Source: Dermatemys mawii (lineage: Eukaryota; Chordata; Testudines; Dermatemydidae). Taken from it: DNA of 64,000 nt. The stretch lies in contig ML677334.1 in assembly GCA_007922305.1 (NCBI GenBank), positions 55,139,780-55,203,779 on the forward strand, written 5' to 3'. The notes beneath the pieces were generated by a model. That model saw only the letters and a program-made list of their open reading frames with translations. It did not search any database and was not told the DNA's origin. Position numbers and translations under genes: made by a program. Below, one piece after another: positions 1-13,850 of this stretch. How positions within the stretch are numbered: the first letter of the stretch is position 1; each line of letters opens with the position of its first letter.

Positions 1-345
1 TGGAGCTAAAAGACCGACCTGTTTTGGCCAAAGTTATAGCAAGTACATCAATCTCTAATTGGCCTGGCTACCACTAGCCATAAAACAGAGCACTACATCA
101 CCTGGTCATGGCTAATTTACTCCCTGGAGCTGGGTAAAGTACATTGCAAGCCTTAGATGTTTCCCAGTTCAATTCCCCATGCAGAACACCACCACTCTGT
201 ACGCATAGTCAGCAGCAGGAACTAATGTGGCACCTCAGAGCCTTAATGCGTGAGTCTCTATTGCACAAACTAAAAGATACAGCTCCCTCGGCCAAGAGTG
301 TAGCAGATTCGTCAATCTCTGTGTGGCCTAGCCATCATTAGGTGG
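1..345. repeat. Degenerate direct repeat, possibly SINE-derived
   Basis: Two similar stretches, about 3-80 and 267-343, share the order ctaaaaga...ggccaa...tagca...tcaatctct...tggcct...gcca. The spacing is about 264 bases. The copies are clearly related but diverged. This could be two adjacent members of an interspersed repeat or a local tandem duplication. No coding signal is seen here; the short open frame in the region looks like chance. Confidence 0.35.
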
Positions 346-2650
346 ATACTTCATGCCAAGTGGGTATGGTTTTTGGATTTTGTTCCCTATAAACATTTGG
401 GGAATGGCTGTTCTTCATACAAATAGCATTCTTCCCAGGCTAACAAAGGAATATATACGCAAACAATAATCATCATATTCAATATCTGCTATTTATCATT
501 TGTACCTCTCCTGTTCAAAATGTTTCAGTCATGTAATCATGAGACATAGGTGACCAGTCATATAGCACATGTAGTGATCATGAACACATTCGAAGGCCAC
601 TGCCTAACACAACTGAGCACTGATCCTTGAGGGAGATTCCTAGGCATAACGGTAGAACAAAAGATAACAGAAATTAGAATTGGCTTGAGAACAAGTTTGC
701 AGACAAAAAGGGACTGAATTAATCAAATAACTCATTCCAAATGAAAAATTGGTCCTTTTTGTAATTGGCTTGTTTGTATGTAAGATATATTTGCTTTTCT
801 ATTTCAAGTAAATTCCTCTTAATAAAGTGAACTACAGAGAAGCGAATACAATACTTCAAACGTCAGGAATAGGTTCAAGATGTAGACCTTTAAAATGTAA
901 TACTAATTTTGAATCATTCATACTTAAACCAAAATTTTCAAAGGGCGCCTAAAGCTAGGCTCTTAGGTTCTGGTTTAGACACCTAAATATGTGACCTTAT
1001 TTGGATAGGTGTTGCTGAGTATCCCACGGCTCCAAAATGAAATCAGTAGGAGCCAGTAGGTGCTCAGTACTTTAGAAGACAAGTCAAAAATATTGGTTTA
1101 GGAGCCTAACTTTAGGTTCCCATTTTAAAAATCTTATCCTGAGTAAACGTCTGGAAACTGGCTGTGATCTAAATGTAAGATCTAAAGAGTGTAAAACCCT
1201 GACCAGATTTCTAAGGCATGAGTACCCATGTCAAAACTAGCAAGAGAGAACAGAACAGCAGTAGAGCAAATGGAATGAACCAGTTCTAAGAGATAAGGCT
1301 GATGGAATCCAGTGCGGTACTAATATACCCTAATCTACTCAGTTATAGAAATGAGATGCTGTAAGGAATGTTTGTGATCACATGTGTCAACAGCACAATA
1401 GATACTGATCACACAGGAAAACTGCCATATATTAAAAAGAAATTGTATGACTATAAATAGCCCCATAAAACCAGATCAGGGCAGAATGCAAGAAGAGATA
1501 CCTGCATATTTGTGTGTACACTTCTTTCACAATATATAAAACTAACACACCATCTGTTTGTTTGGCTAATAGTGATTAGAATCTGTGAATTACTTTAAAA
1601 GGTGACTTTCAAAAATATTTAGCAGGAGGAAATGTCTTTGAGAGATAGTGTCTATCTTCCAGCGTTATTAAATTTGCTATGTAAGTCTGTTACATGGCCT
1701 CCACAGTCATTCAAAGTCGCAAATGTTTCCCAGAATTCTTAGGAAAAGCTGACATACTGAACTAATCTTTAATTTATTGATGTACTACTTCACTGAGAGA
1801 TGTAGTATATCAATAAATGGCTTAAGTTAAGAAGTTCAGGTATAAGAAGTGGTAGGAGCTTGCAAAAGTACATCAAGACTTGCCGAAAATAAAATCAAGA
1901 GCTGGTGGGAGAAAACTGATGTCTGAGAAGGACACGAAACCAAACAAACAGTACAAACTTTTAAGATCCACAATAATGGTTTTCTATAAGGCAGCACCGT
2001 TGGGAATTTAAAATGTTACTCTTTTTTATTCTTTTACATCCTTATCAATTGTCTTGTTGCTGTGAAAATAATGTCCTGGATTAATTAACAAGCCAACTGT
2101 TGTCACACCACAAAATAGGAAATAACTGCGGCACTGAGGACAGTGTGGTGGGGTTAATGGTAGCTATTTAATGGTGCCCATTGGTGTAGTACTCGATTGT
2201 TAACATCCCGTCACAACTGGCAGAACTTAGCAGCACTCTTGTTTGACTTGGTATTTGGCTTGGCAGAAAGGACAAAGGCTAAGTGCAAATCTGAGCTCAC
2301 ATATTTGAGCACATAGGACAATACTTGTGATTACACTGTTGTCCCTTCATTTAAAAAACAAAGTAGTGAGGGGCAAAAATACATGAAAATTCAGAAATGC
2401 ATCCACCGAAACAATAGGAAATGGCAAATGCTAGGGTGACAAGGACTGTCCAAGTGCTTACACCTTTGCATTAATCTGAATTGTCATGAAACTCAGGAGA
2501 CAGTCAGGAGACATTGAGGAGCCCAGTGCCACAACAGCAGTTGTGGGTCTCAAGATACCAGCTAATTACCGTGCAAATCAACAAAGGACACATAGTCATG
2601 CATAGAGTGGCCAAGGATATATCTTTCCTGTGCACACACATGGGGGAGGG
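346..2650. other. Intergenic, no gene seen
   Basis: AT-rich sequence with stops in all frames. Apart from the inverted-repeat element at 932-1133, no gene, RNA or clear mobile element is recognised. Confidence 0.5.
932..1133. repeat. Short inverted-repeat (MITE-like) element
   Basis: The left arm carries cctaaagctaggctc and the right arm, read on the minus strand, carries cctaaagttaggctc (14 of 15 match), each preceded by an A/T-rich stretch ending near attttcaaa or atttttaaa. This is the layout of a small non-autonomous DNA transposon. No target duplication could be fixed, so the ends are approximate. Confidence 0.45.
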
Positions 2651-3508
2651 GCTGTCATGAGTTGATAGCACTGGCCTGTGTGTCTGGGGAAGTCAGTTTA
2701 ACTTCCCTCAGAACAGCCCACACACAGGGGTCAACAGAATGGCTTAGCCCTGGGATGGTACATAGTTGCCAACAGGCCAAAATAATTGCCAAAGAAACTT
2801 CTCAAAATAAGGAACACATGCAGTACAGATGCTTGACAAAAACTGAGGAAAGAGGCAGCCATGGACGAAGGAGATTGAAGAAGTCCCTTATGCATTTTGG
2901 GTGGGTGAGTGTCAAGGGGATGTGACTGATGCAGTGTTGAAGCGTCCTTCCTGTGGACTTTGTGAGCTCACCCTCTCCCGGAGAAGTCACCTCCTACGAT
3001 TCAAAGAGTGGAATTTGCTGGGAAAGGAACTGATGAAACCAGAAAACTTCGCATAATTTCCTTGCTATAGACAATAATAACACCACAACATCAATGGCAT
3101 TAACCCCCTCAGGCACAGTATAGAGCTGCCCATGAAAGTAGGGGAGTTTGGTGGTGGTTGGACAACCACTGGAAGGCAAGTGAAGGGTTTGTACTGTCCG
3201 TCCAGTAGAAGTCCTTGCTCCTGAGTATTGGGTGATGAGGTTTATGATTATGTAGTTTGCCCATTAGGCCTATAGGCTGGCTTGGGGCCTGAGGTAAACC
3301 TATGTGCAGAATAGCACCCAGGGCAATGGAAATCATGGAACGTCATAAAGCTGTCATGAGCTGATAGCACTAGCCTGTGTCTCTGGGGAAGTCAATTTAA
3401 CTCCTCTCAAAATAGCCTACAGAGGGGTTAACAGAATAGCTTAGAACTGGGATGGTCCATAGTTGCCAACTGGCCAGGAATTTTACCAAAGACACTTCTC
3501 AAAATAAG
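2651..3508. repeat. Long direct repeat, about 158 bp copies 700 bp apart
   Basis: Copies lie at about 2651-2810 and 3350-3508. Both start gctgtcatgag, keep tgatagcact and tctggggaagtca, and end acttctcaaaataagg. I estimate 80-85 percent identity by eye. The 540 bases between them are not recognised. This may be a pair of LTR fragments around a short internal region, or a tandem duplication with the second unit cut short. Confidence 0.55.
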
Positions 3509-5629
3509 GCAGATGTCTGGAGGCCATCAGGCTCCCACCCACAGTAGGGTCTTATATTCACCCTGGGCATAGGTTATCTGAGAAAGGTGAGAGAAAAATA
3601 AACAGAGAATGACCTAAAATTCCTCCACAATGGGCATAGACTCTCCAGACTCCTGTTTATTTGAAATAAATAATACCCCCTCATCTCCTGTGACGACCCT
3701 CATGCTTTCTATGGCTCGTGCTATGCCCTTGATGATTTTTTTAAATTTCCCTTCTCTGCAGTCTTCCCAATCTCACATAGCTTCTTCCCCGGAACTAACC
3801 ACTTGCTGGATGCTCAATGGACTCTCTCCCAGACCCTTAAAGTTCCTTCCCTATTAGCAGCCAACTTCAGATTGACTCCAAAACAACAATTCCAAAGCCA
3901 TCAGCCAAGCGGGAAAGAATGTATGTTTGCCCCCACATGCCCCTTAAAAATGGCTTGGTCAATGTGTCCTTGCAATACAGCTGGAGTGAGGAAGGCTCAT
4001 CCATGGTAACTGTTAGTGGTGCAAATTCTGGCACACACTGTTTACACTCCAATGATTTCTTGAGCCCAGATGTGGTCATTTAAAAAATCATTGGTAGGTT
4101 CATTTTATAGGCTATGCTCATATTGACAGATGTAACTCACTTTCTCCCAGTTGCATTCTCCTTTGAAAATACTCAGTGGATGCAAACTCCGCTTATGCAT
4201 AACTGTTATTGCCCATACTACAACCTGAATTAGTGTTGCAAATTCTTTGAAAATGTAGCCCTAAATGGGCCTGGACAGTGGACTTCCCTTTTAACCCCAC
4301 AGGTGGTCTGTCCATAACAAGACTGAGGCGATTGATAAGACAGGAAGCTTGCTGTTAATACAACACAAAGCACCATGTGAAACCTTGCTACTTTGTGTTG
4401 TACTTGTCCTGTGGATAAAAAAAGTACTCTGATCTCCCAAGCTATCATACACCTTTCACAAGTACTAAATTCATTTTATTCGTATCTGAACTCACTTTAT
4501 CACTTTAAATCATTTCAACAATTAACATGTAGTACTAATTTGTACTAACTATAGGTTCTTCACAGTAGAGCCCCAACCTGGTACTTACTCAGGTAAAAGT
4601 GCCCCTAAAGCTAATGAAAGATTTGCCTGAGTAATGAGTATAAGACTAAAGCCTAGGTTAATAAAATCATTGTTGGAGAAAGACAACAATAACCCAAGTA
4701 GATATAGCACTCCTGTTATCTCCCTGTCAAAAGATCAAATATTTTATTGTGTAGGTCTTTTAATAAAGCGCCCTACCTTACAATTTTCTCTGTAAAACAA
4801 TCTTTTGCCTTTTAAAAGAACAACAAAGAGGAAACTTTCAACATCAGATCTGTTTCTGAATGCTATATTAAACAGAACAAATCTGAATCTTTCTAGTTCA
4901 GCCTTGATTGGGACTCTGATTCCAAAACAACGAGTATTTCAGAGAATTTATATTCCGCTATTTCCTCCAAATGTTATGTTTTTAATCTCAGATTCCTACA
5001 CTAGCCTCTTCTACCCCGTACTCCTTGCATCTCACTTGTGGTCAGTGTTTCTGTCTGATTCCATTCACAGACAACACTTGTGAAGTTTCAGATTTGTGTT
5101 GAGATTTCTCAGTACAGCTTTAAAGCCAGAAGCCTTAATATAACCTGGAATCTGAACAAATGTGGCTGTGAGTGATTAGAAGAGAAAGAAGCACTGACTG
5201 TGAGCACTGAGGACTCATTATGTACTTTATAGTTGTGTGCTAACCACAGCTGTAGTGAAAGGTGACCTGCAAAGAGGAGGAAAATGGGTTTGTATCTTTA
5301 TTTGCTTCTTTATGGTGTGCAAAGTAGGCCTGAAAATCTTCTATGTTATTTAAATTTGCAAAAGGGGGAGAGGTCTTGTTATTTTTTACATTAGAAATGA
5401 AGCCATATTTTTCCAGGAAGACTTTATGAATGACTGAAGAGCTGGTAGGTCATGGGTTCCAAAGAAGTGAAACTGAGCAATTAAGAGTGAGAGAGATTTT
5501 TAGTAAGATTATTTCAAGTTTTTTAGTTTTCTTTTTTTTATTAAAAGCGATTTACCATGACTCAAATGCCTGATGAAAAGTTGGGAGAAAAGATCTCTTT
5601 GTTAAAACTTTGTTCAATTAAGTGCTGAG
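3509..5629. other. Intergenic, no gene seen
   Basis: AT-rich sequence. The small open frames here (up to 92 codons) show no recognisable motif. No repeat family could be assigned. Confidence 0.45.
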
Positions 5630-6955
5630 AACTATGCCAGGAACTTATTTAATTCTTTTTTTAACCCAGTTATACTTTTGGCTTTCACAACACCCCCTGG
5701 CAACATGTTCCACAGGCTTACTGTGTGTTGTGACCAGAAGTACTTCCTTTTATTTGTTTTAAACCTGCTACCTATTAATTTTATGGGGTGTATTATTTGT
5801 TCTTGTGAATCTTGTGTTATTTGAATGAGTAAATAACACTTCTTTATCCATTTTCTCCACACCATTCATCATTTTAGAGTTCCATCATATTTCCCCTTAG
5901 TCAGCTCTTTTCTAAACTGAAAAGTCCTGGTCTTTTTAAACTCTCCTTATATGGAAACTGTTCCATACCCTTAATAATTTTTGTAGTCTTTCTCTGTACT
6001 TTTTCAAATTCTAATATATCTTTTTTGAAATGAGGCAACTAGAACTGCATACAGTACTCCAGGTGTGGGTGTACCATGGCTTTATTTATATGGCGGCATT
6101 ATGATATTTATTGTCTTCTTATCTACCCCTTTCCTAATGATTCCTGACATTCTATTCACTTTTTTGACTGCTTCTGCACATTGAGCAGCTGTGTTCAGAG
6201 AACTAGCCACCATGACTCCAAGATCTCTTCTTTGAGTGGTAACGACTAATTTTAACCCCATCATTTTGTATGCATAATTGGGATTATGTTATCCAATATG
6301 CAATACTTGCATTTATTAACATTAAATTTTATTTGCCATCTTGTTGCCCAGTCACCCATTTTTGTGAGATTCCTTTGTAACTTTTCACAATCAGCTTTGG
6401 ACTTAACTATCCTGAGTAATTCTGTATCCTCTGCAAACTTTGCCACTGCACAATTTACCCCTTTTTCCAGGTCACTGATGAATACGGTGAACAGCACTGG
6501 TCCCAGTACAGATCCTTGGCAGACTCCGCTATCTACCCCCTCTATTGTGAAAACTGACCATTTATTCCTACCCTTTGTTTTGTGTCTTTTAACTAGTAAC
6601 TGATCCAGGAGAAGACCTTCCTTCTTACCCCATTACTGCTTAGTTTGCTTAAGAGCCTTTGGTGAGGGATCTTGTCCAAATCTTTCTGAAAGTCCAGATA
6701 CACTATATGCCTTGTATCATCCTTGTTCCCCCCCTTGAGCCCCACTCAAAGAATTCTAATAGTTTAGTAAGGCATGATTTTCCTTTACAAAAGCCATGTC
6801 AACTCTTCCCCAACAAATTGTGTTCATCTATGTGTCTGATAATTCTGTTCTTTACTACAGTTTCAAACAATTTACCCATTCCTGAACTTAGGCTCACCAC
6901 CCTGGAATTGCCAGGATCGCTTCTGGAACCTTTTAAAAAAATTGGTGTTACAACA
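5630..6955 (-). mobile_element. CR1 LINE fragment (reverse transcriptase C-terminal part and ORF2 end)
   Basis: Read on the minus strand this is the distal half of CR1 ORF2. In order: a piece like FxxFISDLEKGV (6497-6460); a FAED at the place of the reverse-transcriptase active site, where CR1 normally has FADD; GDWATRWQIKFNVNKCK; DLGVMV; then, in another frame, MVHPHLEYCMQF; and LWNMLPGGVV near 5690. Frames change several times and stops are frequent, so it is dead. The FAED replaces a catalytic aspartate by glutamate. The neighbouring 57298-58135 copy matches its 3' half. The 5' end near 6955 is approximate. Confidence 0.85.
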
Positions 6956-9900
6956 CACAGAAAAATATAATCGCTGAAAAACCCTGACGATCTTACAATT
7001 TAAATATACAAGATAGGCAAAGGGTGGGAGGGGAAAACAGAGATGAAGAAATCACCCACATACAAGGTTACTAGTAGAACCAGGAAGAGAACTGCTGCTT
7101 CATACATGTCAAGCCAGCACCTTCTCTATAAGACCAAGCAGCTTTTTACAGTGTGCCATGGGGAACAGGAGAATTACCATTTGGTGTTGTGTCCCCTTCC
7201 TCTGGTTCATCATACTAAAACTGATGCCTAGATGGTAAGTTTTCTCCTGCTTTTTTTCTTGAATCTGGGCATACTTCAAAGATGTATTTAACATTGATAT
7301 TTTTGTAACTGAGACACATAAAACCAAATATGATGATGATGGATAGGGCATGCCCTAATCCTAATGTATTCAAAACGAAACAAATCAGAAGGAAAACTTG
7401 TCTAAACTCTTCTTTCATTGTGTTCATTTCTGAAGCTGTAAAGTAGGTTAACAAATGAACTGAACCTATGACCTAGCAGTTCATCAGTGAAGGTGAAGTG
7501 GATGAGATGGAAGTAGAGCAAAACCTGAAAGTAAACTTGGAATTACATTAACAACGATAATACTTTGCACTCCCATTGTGCTTTTTTTTTTAACCCCTGG
7601 ATCTCAATGTTCTTTAAATTCCAGTGGCATAGGGAAGTATTATCCTGCTCGTTTTTCAGATGAGATGAAACCCCAGTGCCCAGAACTTCTGGTACTTGCT
7701 CAAATGTACATAGGCAGTCAGTGGCAAAAAATGGGGACCACAACCCAGAAATCATTGTAACCCACTGTTCAGTTATGCATCCCTCTCCTTTTCCACCTGC
7801 GGCTGATGCACAGAGGATAGCAAACTCCTAATGCTCCCTCCTAATGATCTTTCATTCCCATGGTAGAAGTTTGCACTGCAGCACTGATCGTCCCAGGATT
7901 CAAGCCCTGCCATCAGCTTGGGGTGGGAGTTGTTATCTGATCATCATCAAAGTCACATTTTAAGAGGGAGCCTGTAAAACAAAAGCCTTTCCCCCAAACC
8001 AAGAGTGATCATAAAAAACATCCATTGTGTTCTACAGGAGCCATGCAGTAGAGCTCCAGTATTAGCTGGAGGAAACCTCATTAAAGAGCTGATTTAGTAG
8101 GTGATGCAGACGGAGTTTTCTCTTGAAGGGATTTGAGGGAAGGATCTTTTTATGTTCCTTTTGAAGGAGGAACAAAATTCTAAATATTGTTAAGAACATT
8201 TAGGTGTCCCAATTAGAAAATGAAGAGTGAAGTATTTAAGTGTCCCGCTCCAGTGGAGGAGGAAGAGAGTTGGGATTGTTTTTTGGAAGACAGTTATTCA
8301 ATACTTCTTACGCTAACAGCCTGCTGTTCCAGAGGAAATCTTCGGAGACAGGAGAAGATGCAGAAAGACCAGCAGCGACTGTACTAGCAACAGGCTCCTT
8401 ATGCCTCGCTGACAGTTTCTGGGAACGCAAAAGACCATTAGGGGTTAGAATGTCATCAGCTATTTCTGTTTGCTTATTTATTTTCTTTTTTCCATTTTGA
8501 ACACTCAAAATTCTGCTCTTCCACAAGAGACATTGTTGCTGGGAGGTACATATTATTTGCCGGGGGGAGTGGCAGTTTTTCCAGGGGAGAGAGGAGATGA
8601 ATTTGCCTGCCCATTTGACTGGCATTGACTGACCTCCCATTGACCTTATTGCAGAGCTGCAGACCCACCGCTGAGATATACAAAGTCACCCTTCAAAATA
8701 AGACCACTTGAACACGGCTTGGGGAAGATCTCTGGGGGAAAAAACATAACTGCTTGTCAGGTTTTAACATTTTACAAACTTGCTAAAACAAAAAGAAAAG
8801 AGAAACCAAGTTGAGGGAGCATGTCAGGCTGGTTTTTGTTTCCAGTGTCAACATGTACTATTGGCTTGTTAGCTTTTTAGTGTCAACTTTTTTTAAAAAA
8901 AAAAAAGTGTTGTTCCAAAAATGAGATGGAAACTCCAGAGAAACTGAGGAGTCATTTAGTCATTGATAGCACTCAGAAAAATGGAGCATTCTTTTATACT
9001 TAAATTTTTGCAACGGAGTTCACAAAATCACTTGTTCTTACACAAAGTCCAGACAGACACGCTGACTGATGATATTTTTCCCATACTGCCCAAGACAATT
9101 TTGTTCACTCATTGAAGCCAGTTGGAGCTTCGTCATGCTAAATTTGGTCCTTTGTATCTTAAAGCATCAATTACTCCCTTCCATAATGGTAGACCGGTAT
9201 TTCCTGAATGACTGTCTCTTTTTAAACACCTGTTCTAGATAGCTTTATATGAAAATGTATTGTTTTATAAAACCTTTGAATAGTTCCTCTCCCCCTCTTT
9301 TCACACACCTCCTGGTTCACCTTTCTGATAGCCAGGGACAAAGTGAGACAAATGTACTGAGCCCAGGAAATAGTTTCTATAGCAACAGCAACTCCATTAA
9401 AGCATTCTGAACTTTGTTCCTACTCATGATATTTTAAGGTTGCAAATATTACAATTATTGATACCAGACAAACTCGCTGCCCTTTATACAGATCTCTGCC
9501 CTACTCATACACGGAGGCAAATTCTGCTTATTTACAGCACTGTCAATCCAAAGTCCATTGATTGTAGCTGGCAGCAATGTACTGAGAGCAGAGTTTGATC
9601 CCTTGCTTCTGAACTGTAAGACATCAAGTTACAGTTAGACTATTGTTAGAACAACACTTCATTTCAGTGCCGTAGCTGCTGTTTCTGGTGTTGCAGCAAG
9701 GTTGCAACATGTGCGTAGTGTGCAAAGATTACAGCCAAATTTAGTGGGATATAAGACTGCTTTGTAAGCAGTTACCCTACCCTATCTGCGCTTTCTCTTG
9801 TTCACCGAGAGCCTACATTCTTTTCAAGCATCTCAGGACATTTCTATGAGGGTAACTACTTCTGCCACCTGCAACTGTTCACTTGCAATGTTAAGGAGCA

Positions 9901-10009
9901 AGAGGAAGGAGACTTATTAAAGGTGATAACTAGGAATAGTGGCATTTAAACTCTACAAAGGAAAATTTAACCTGAAAAATCAGGAAAAAGTTCCCCAAAA
10001 GTGAGAGCT
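6956..10009. other. Intergenic, no gene seen
   Basis: No host gene found. A stretch near 7590-7760 has weak MIR resemblance (minus strand) that I could not confirm. Open frames of 86 and 110 codons overlap on opposite strands at 8240-8640 and show no family motif. Confidence 0.4.
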
Positions 10010-10014
10010 AATAG

Positions 10015-10205
10015 GTCATGAAAGACTCCCAGAGAGAAATAGTAGAAATCTCATCACTTGGGACATTTAAAATCAGACTTGATAAAAATACCAGTAAATA
10101 TACAAGAGGGAACAATTTTGCCTGGGTGGGAGCATGGGATAGGGGAGAGTAGATTAGAACAACCCAAGCAATATATTCCATCTTGAGGTCCTGTGATATA
10201 CTAAA
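10015..10205 (+). mobile_element. LINE 3' fragment (CR1/L3 type)
   Basis: Plus-strand translation gives a decayed version of the CR1-type ORF2 C-terminus (LGTFKIRLDK, followed by a stretch ending in the ttccatcttgaggtcctgtgat 3' UTR-like sequence). No intact frame remains. Limits are approximate. Confidence 0.55.
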
Positions 10206-12064
10206 AGGCTGATGTTATTTGAAAATGCCCCATACTCTGGCCTGAATCGTCTAAGGAAAGAGAAAGAATGGGCATTTGTGTAACTTAATGTCTTACGTGT
10301 GAGTACCCTGGGTTTTTATTTAAATACTTTATTGTTCCATCTGTTTAGTAGCTGTACTGTATATGACAGACTAATAAACACAAAATAACACAAAAATGGG
10401 TATTTTAAGTGGCATCTTCCTCCTTCAAAATCTTGCAGATGTTTGAGTCCCAGTGATATTTCTTACAGGATGGAGTTTGCAACTGCTATAATTAAGCAAT
10501 ACAGTACCATTAAGTCACTCGAGAGGAAATTAGGAACTAAACTAGTGCTATGTGCCGAAGAAGCCAAGCTTGTGAGCTGAGATCTTTATTCAGTACATGA
10601 AAGTCTGCTCCTTTCAAGTTTATTTTAAGATAGAAGGTGTTATTCCTATTACACACCATCAGAAGATGTAAAAAGTGAATTAAATCTGTATTCAATGTTT
10701 ATTTTACGTGTAAGTTGGGATCCTAAATTGTGAGAAAAGATGTTTTTTGTCAACTGTACTCTCTGTTTTGGTATTAGTTTTTAATGGTCAGGAGAAATGT
10801 GCAGATTTGGAGTTTTTCCAGGGATTTGGCTATATTCCACTGACTCAGCACTGAGTTTAAAAAAAAAAGATCTTAGTCCTTCTTGTTGCAATAAGAACTG
10901 ATTACCTTAAAGGTAATGTCACTTCTCTGAGTTGTCCTTCAAAACTCCATCTAGAGAGAGTCAGTTAAACCAAAACAATCACAGTATGCTATTTGGAAAT
11001 GATATATGATCGCATATGAACTCTCAGTATCCATATAGAACACTGATACTAATACTCCTTATAAAAGTCAGTTTCAATAGAAAATATAAACAGGGTCAGA
11101 AGTGTTGTATCTAATGGAACAAATGACTGTCTTACAGATAACACTGAATGATTAGATCTTGGATAATCCACTATCAGAAGTGCCTCACATCAGAGAGACT
11201 GCTAGACCATACGGAGATTTACAAAGCCAAGAAAAGCTGTTCTGATTGCTGTTTCTTCACCTTTGATTTCATCTGCTTTAAGGTACAGGGTGTAGCCCAC
11301 CTTCACACAGACCTGCTTATTCACTCCCCTCTGCTTCATATCAACAGTACAGCATCCCTACTACATGACCATTTTCCACCTTAGCCACTGCCTGCATCTC
11401 CTTCAAGGTTTTTGTTTTGTTTTGTTTTTGGCTCACAATGAGTTATTTGTCGAATGAAGCTCTGACTTTGAAGATGTTTCTGTCCCTCAAAAGTCACACG
11501 CTATTTTGGCAGACTCCAAGAAATCTTTGCAGACATTGGCTTGTCAAAAAGTATTGAATTTCTTCTCTTCTTTTCAGATGAGCTGCCTTTACTCACCTCT
11601 GCACTGAAACGTCAACAAGATATTGATGTTGTATGTTTTCAATTTAACCATTAGACTAATCTTTCTGCACTTGAATTGCTGCTTCAGTGAATTGCTCTTC
11701 TCCCCAATCCTGACATGTGTCTCCCCGATCTCACAATCTGCTGCATTTTGGCAGCCCTCGTAGATTAAGTTTTCTATTCTTCCAGTTTCTCTCCTAACTA
11801 TATTGCTCTTTTCCCCTCCAGTTCTCAGCTTTAATCAGTTTTGATCTAGTAGGACTTACAGGAAGGGGATGTTATCAGTTGTCCTGTAACTACAACGCCA
11901 ATAAATTATTCCATCTTAATCTAAGCGATTCCAAAGGTTTTTATTTAACCATCTGCTGCATTTGTCATAAGACACTCATTAACACATCATAACAAGACAA
12001 TAGTTTACAGGATGCATTGCATGGGTTTACTGTTCCTGAGATCAGACTTCAAGCTTGCTGTATT
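10206..12064. other. Intergenic, no gene seen
   Basis: AT-rich, with a 78-codon open frame at 11148-11384 that has no recognisable motif. No repeat assigned. Confidence 0.4.
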
Positions 12065-12335
12065 TTATTATTATTATGTATTAATTGTAATGCAGTAGCA
12101 CCTAGAGGCCTAATTCAGATTGTTCCATTGTGTCCTGAAGAACTTACAATCTAAATTGACAAGACTGATGAAGGGTGGTAGAAAGAGAGTATTGTTTTCC
12201 CCACTTTACAGACGGGAAACTGAGGCACCAACAGATTAAGTGATTTGCCCAAGATTACACAATGAATCCATAAGAGAGCTAGGAACAGAGCCCATGTTTC
12301 CTAAGTCTCAGTTCAGTCCCTTAATCACAAGGCCA
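12065..12335 (-). repeat. MIR-type SINE
   Basis: The segment with gggaaactgaggcacc, then agattaagtgatttgccc and agattacaca, is the minus-strand view of the conserved MIR core (tttccca/ctgtaaa region). The left part with gaacttacaatctaaattg is a tail common beside such copies. It is old and diverged. Plus-strand flanks show no clear target duplication. Confidence 0.7.
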
Positions 12336-13700
12336 CCCTTCCTCACATCTTAGAGAGTATATTCATTTCAGCTTCAAAAGAAAATAAAAACTTGTTGCTC
12401 ATATTCTGCCATGCATGAGGGGATACAAACTACTGATTATTATTTTGTTTTTGGTAAAGGTAGATTAATTGCCCCAGTTATTGGAATGCCAAACGCTGCT
12501 CAGAGATTCTCAAAAGACACCGATCTGTTTTGTCTTTACAAATTCTCTGCAAGAAGAAAAAAAGGTGCCTGTTTGTCAGCTGCCTCTGTGATTATGTTCA
12601 ATATGAGTACACAAGGATGGTTTATTTTCATGAGGCAATTTCTGTGTTGCCATGACTTCCCTAATCTTCAGTCCATAAATCATTTGAGTCAACAACACAC
12701 CAAGAAACTAAAATCCAGAGGAAATTTCTCCAAGGCTACTTTTTTCATCTTTCTATTTCCAGACAGAACTCAAGAGGTTGTGCCGACATGGGGTGACGCC
12801 ATTACAGGAAGCTTCTGAACATTTCCTGGATATACCCTTAAATCATATTATTAAGTGAAGACTTTAAGTGAATCAGGAATAGTGTTCTGTGGTCAGATTA
12901 ATCTTTTCATTCTGTTCCCTCTTGACCCTTACATGAGGATCCTTCTGTTGACTAGAGGATCTCAGTTCTTCTTCCCACTTCAAAAGCCTTCCTCCTAGCA
13001 ACAGAAAAACTATTGACATGTGGAGGCTTCTAAGGCAGCCCCAGGCTGTGCTGTCTTGAATGTCAAAAGGGGTAGGGATCACAACTACAAATCAGCCATC
13101 ATTTTAGTTAATAATATATTTCCTAGTGGTCTCAATCTAGTCTGTGTTGTACAGTTGCCCATATATTCTCCAGGGCTTTAAGTAAAATGGCTGCCCGGTG
13201 CCAATAACTCTGGGATTGTGAAAACATGCACCAGCTTCCTATCACAACTTAAAGTATGGTTATCTCAGGGCAAAGTGGGAGGTCAGAGGGAATGGGTTAT
13301 AAGAATCAAAAGGTGGTGGAAGAAAGACCATGCAGAGATTAACACAGTGATCTGTGAGGTGGGTCTAATTCTCCATAGCCCTACACCTTCTGTGCCATCG
13401 ACAGTTCTGCAAAGTGAGTTCAAATCACCTGTAAAATGGTGCCATATCAGAAGAGTATGGTTTTATGCTCACTTTGCCCAAGTGTGAATGATTATACAAG
13501 GTATAAGGGAGTGAAAAATCAGGCCCGATACAAATACCTAGCAAGGTGATGGACTGAGTTGTAAAAAGTCCGATTCAGGGCTGCCAGTTATATTTTAGAA
13601 TTCCTCCACGCTCATTGGTGTGGGTTGTATATTGCCATTTTACCATTTATATCCCCAGAAAAGAGATTTTTTTTATCTGTACACGATGTGTAAATTGGCA
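12336..13700. other. Intergenic, no supported gene
   Basis: Contains a 135-codon open frame at 12411-12818 (plus). It has no recognised domain, no obvious Kozak context, and no exon-like flanks, so I treat it as chance. The 13330-13500 part resembles common turtle interspersed repeats but could not be named. Confidence 0.4.
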
Positions 13701-13704
13701 GGAG

Positions 13705-13850
13705 GAACTGTGTCTAATGATTAGAGCGTGGAACTGAGAGTCAGGACTCTTAGAATTTGTGGCTGAGTCTGACACAGATTCACAGCTGGCTCTCTGCACT
13801 TTACTTTACCTGTCTGTAAAATGGTGTTACAACTACTCATTGGAAAGCCT
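13705..13850 (+). repeat. MIR-type SINE
   Basis: Starts with a tRNA-like head (ctaatgattagagcgtgg, gagtcaggactc), continues through gactgagtctgacac-like core sequence and ends ctgtctgtaaaatggtg, the usual MIR order on the plus strand. Confidence 0.65.

Noticed and set aside
6286..6970. Plus-strand frames of 103-105 codons
   Set aside because: They are the antisense of the CR1 reverse-transcriptase region.
12411..12818. 135-codon plus-strand open frame
   Set aside because: No recognisable domain, no splice or promoter context, and composition like its surroundings. It might be tested by conservation, but I cannot support it.
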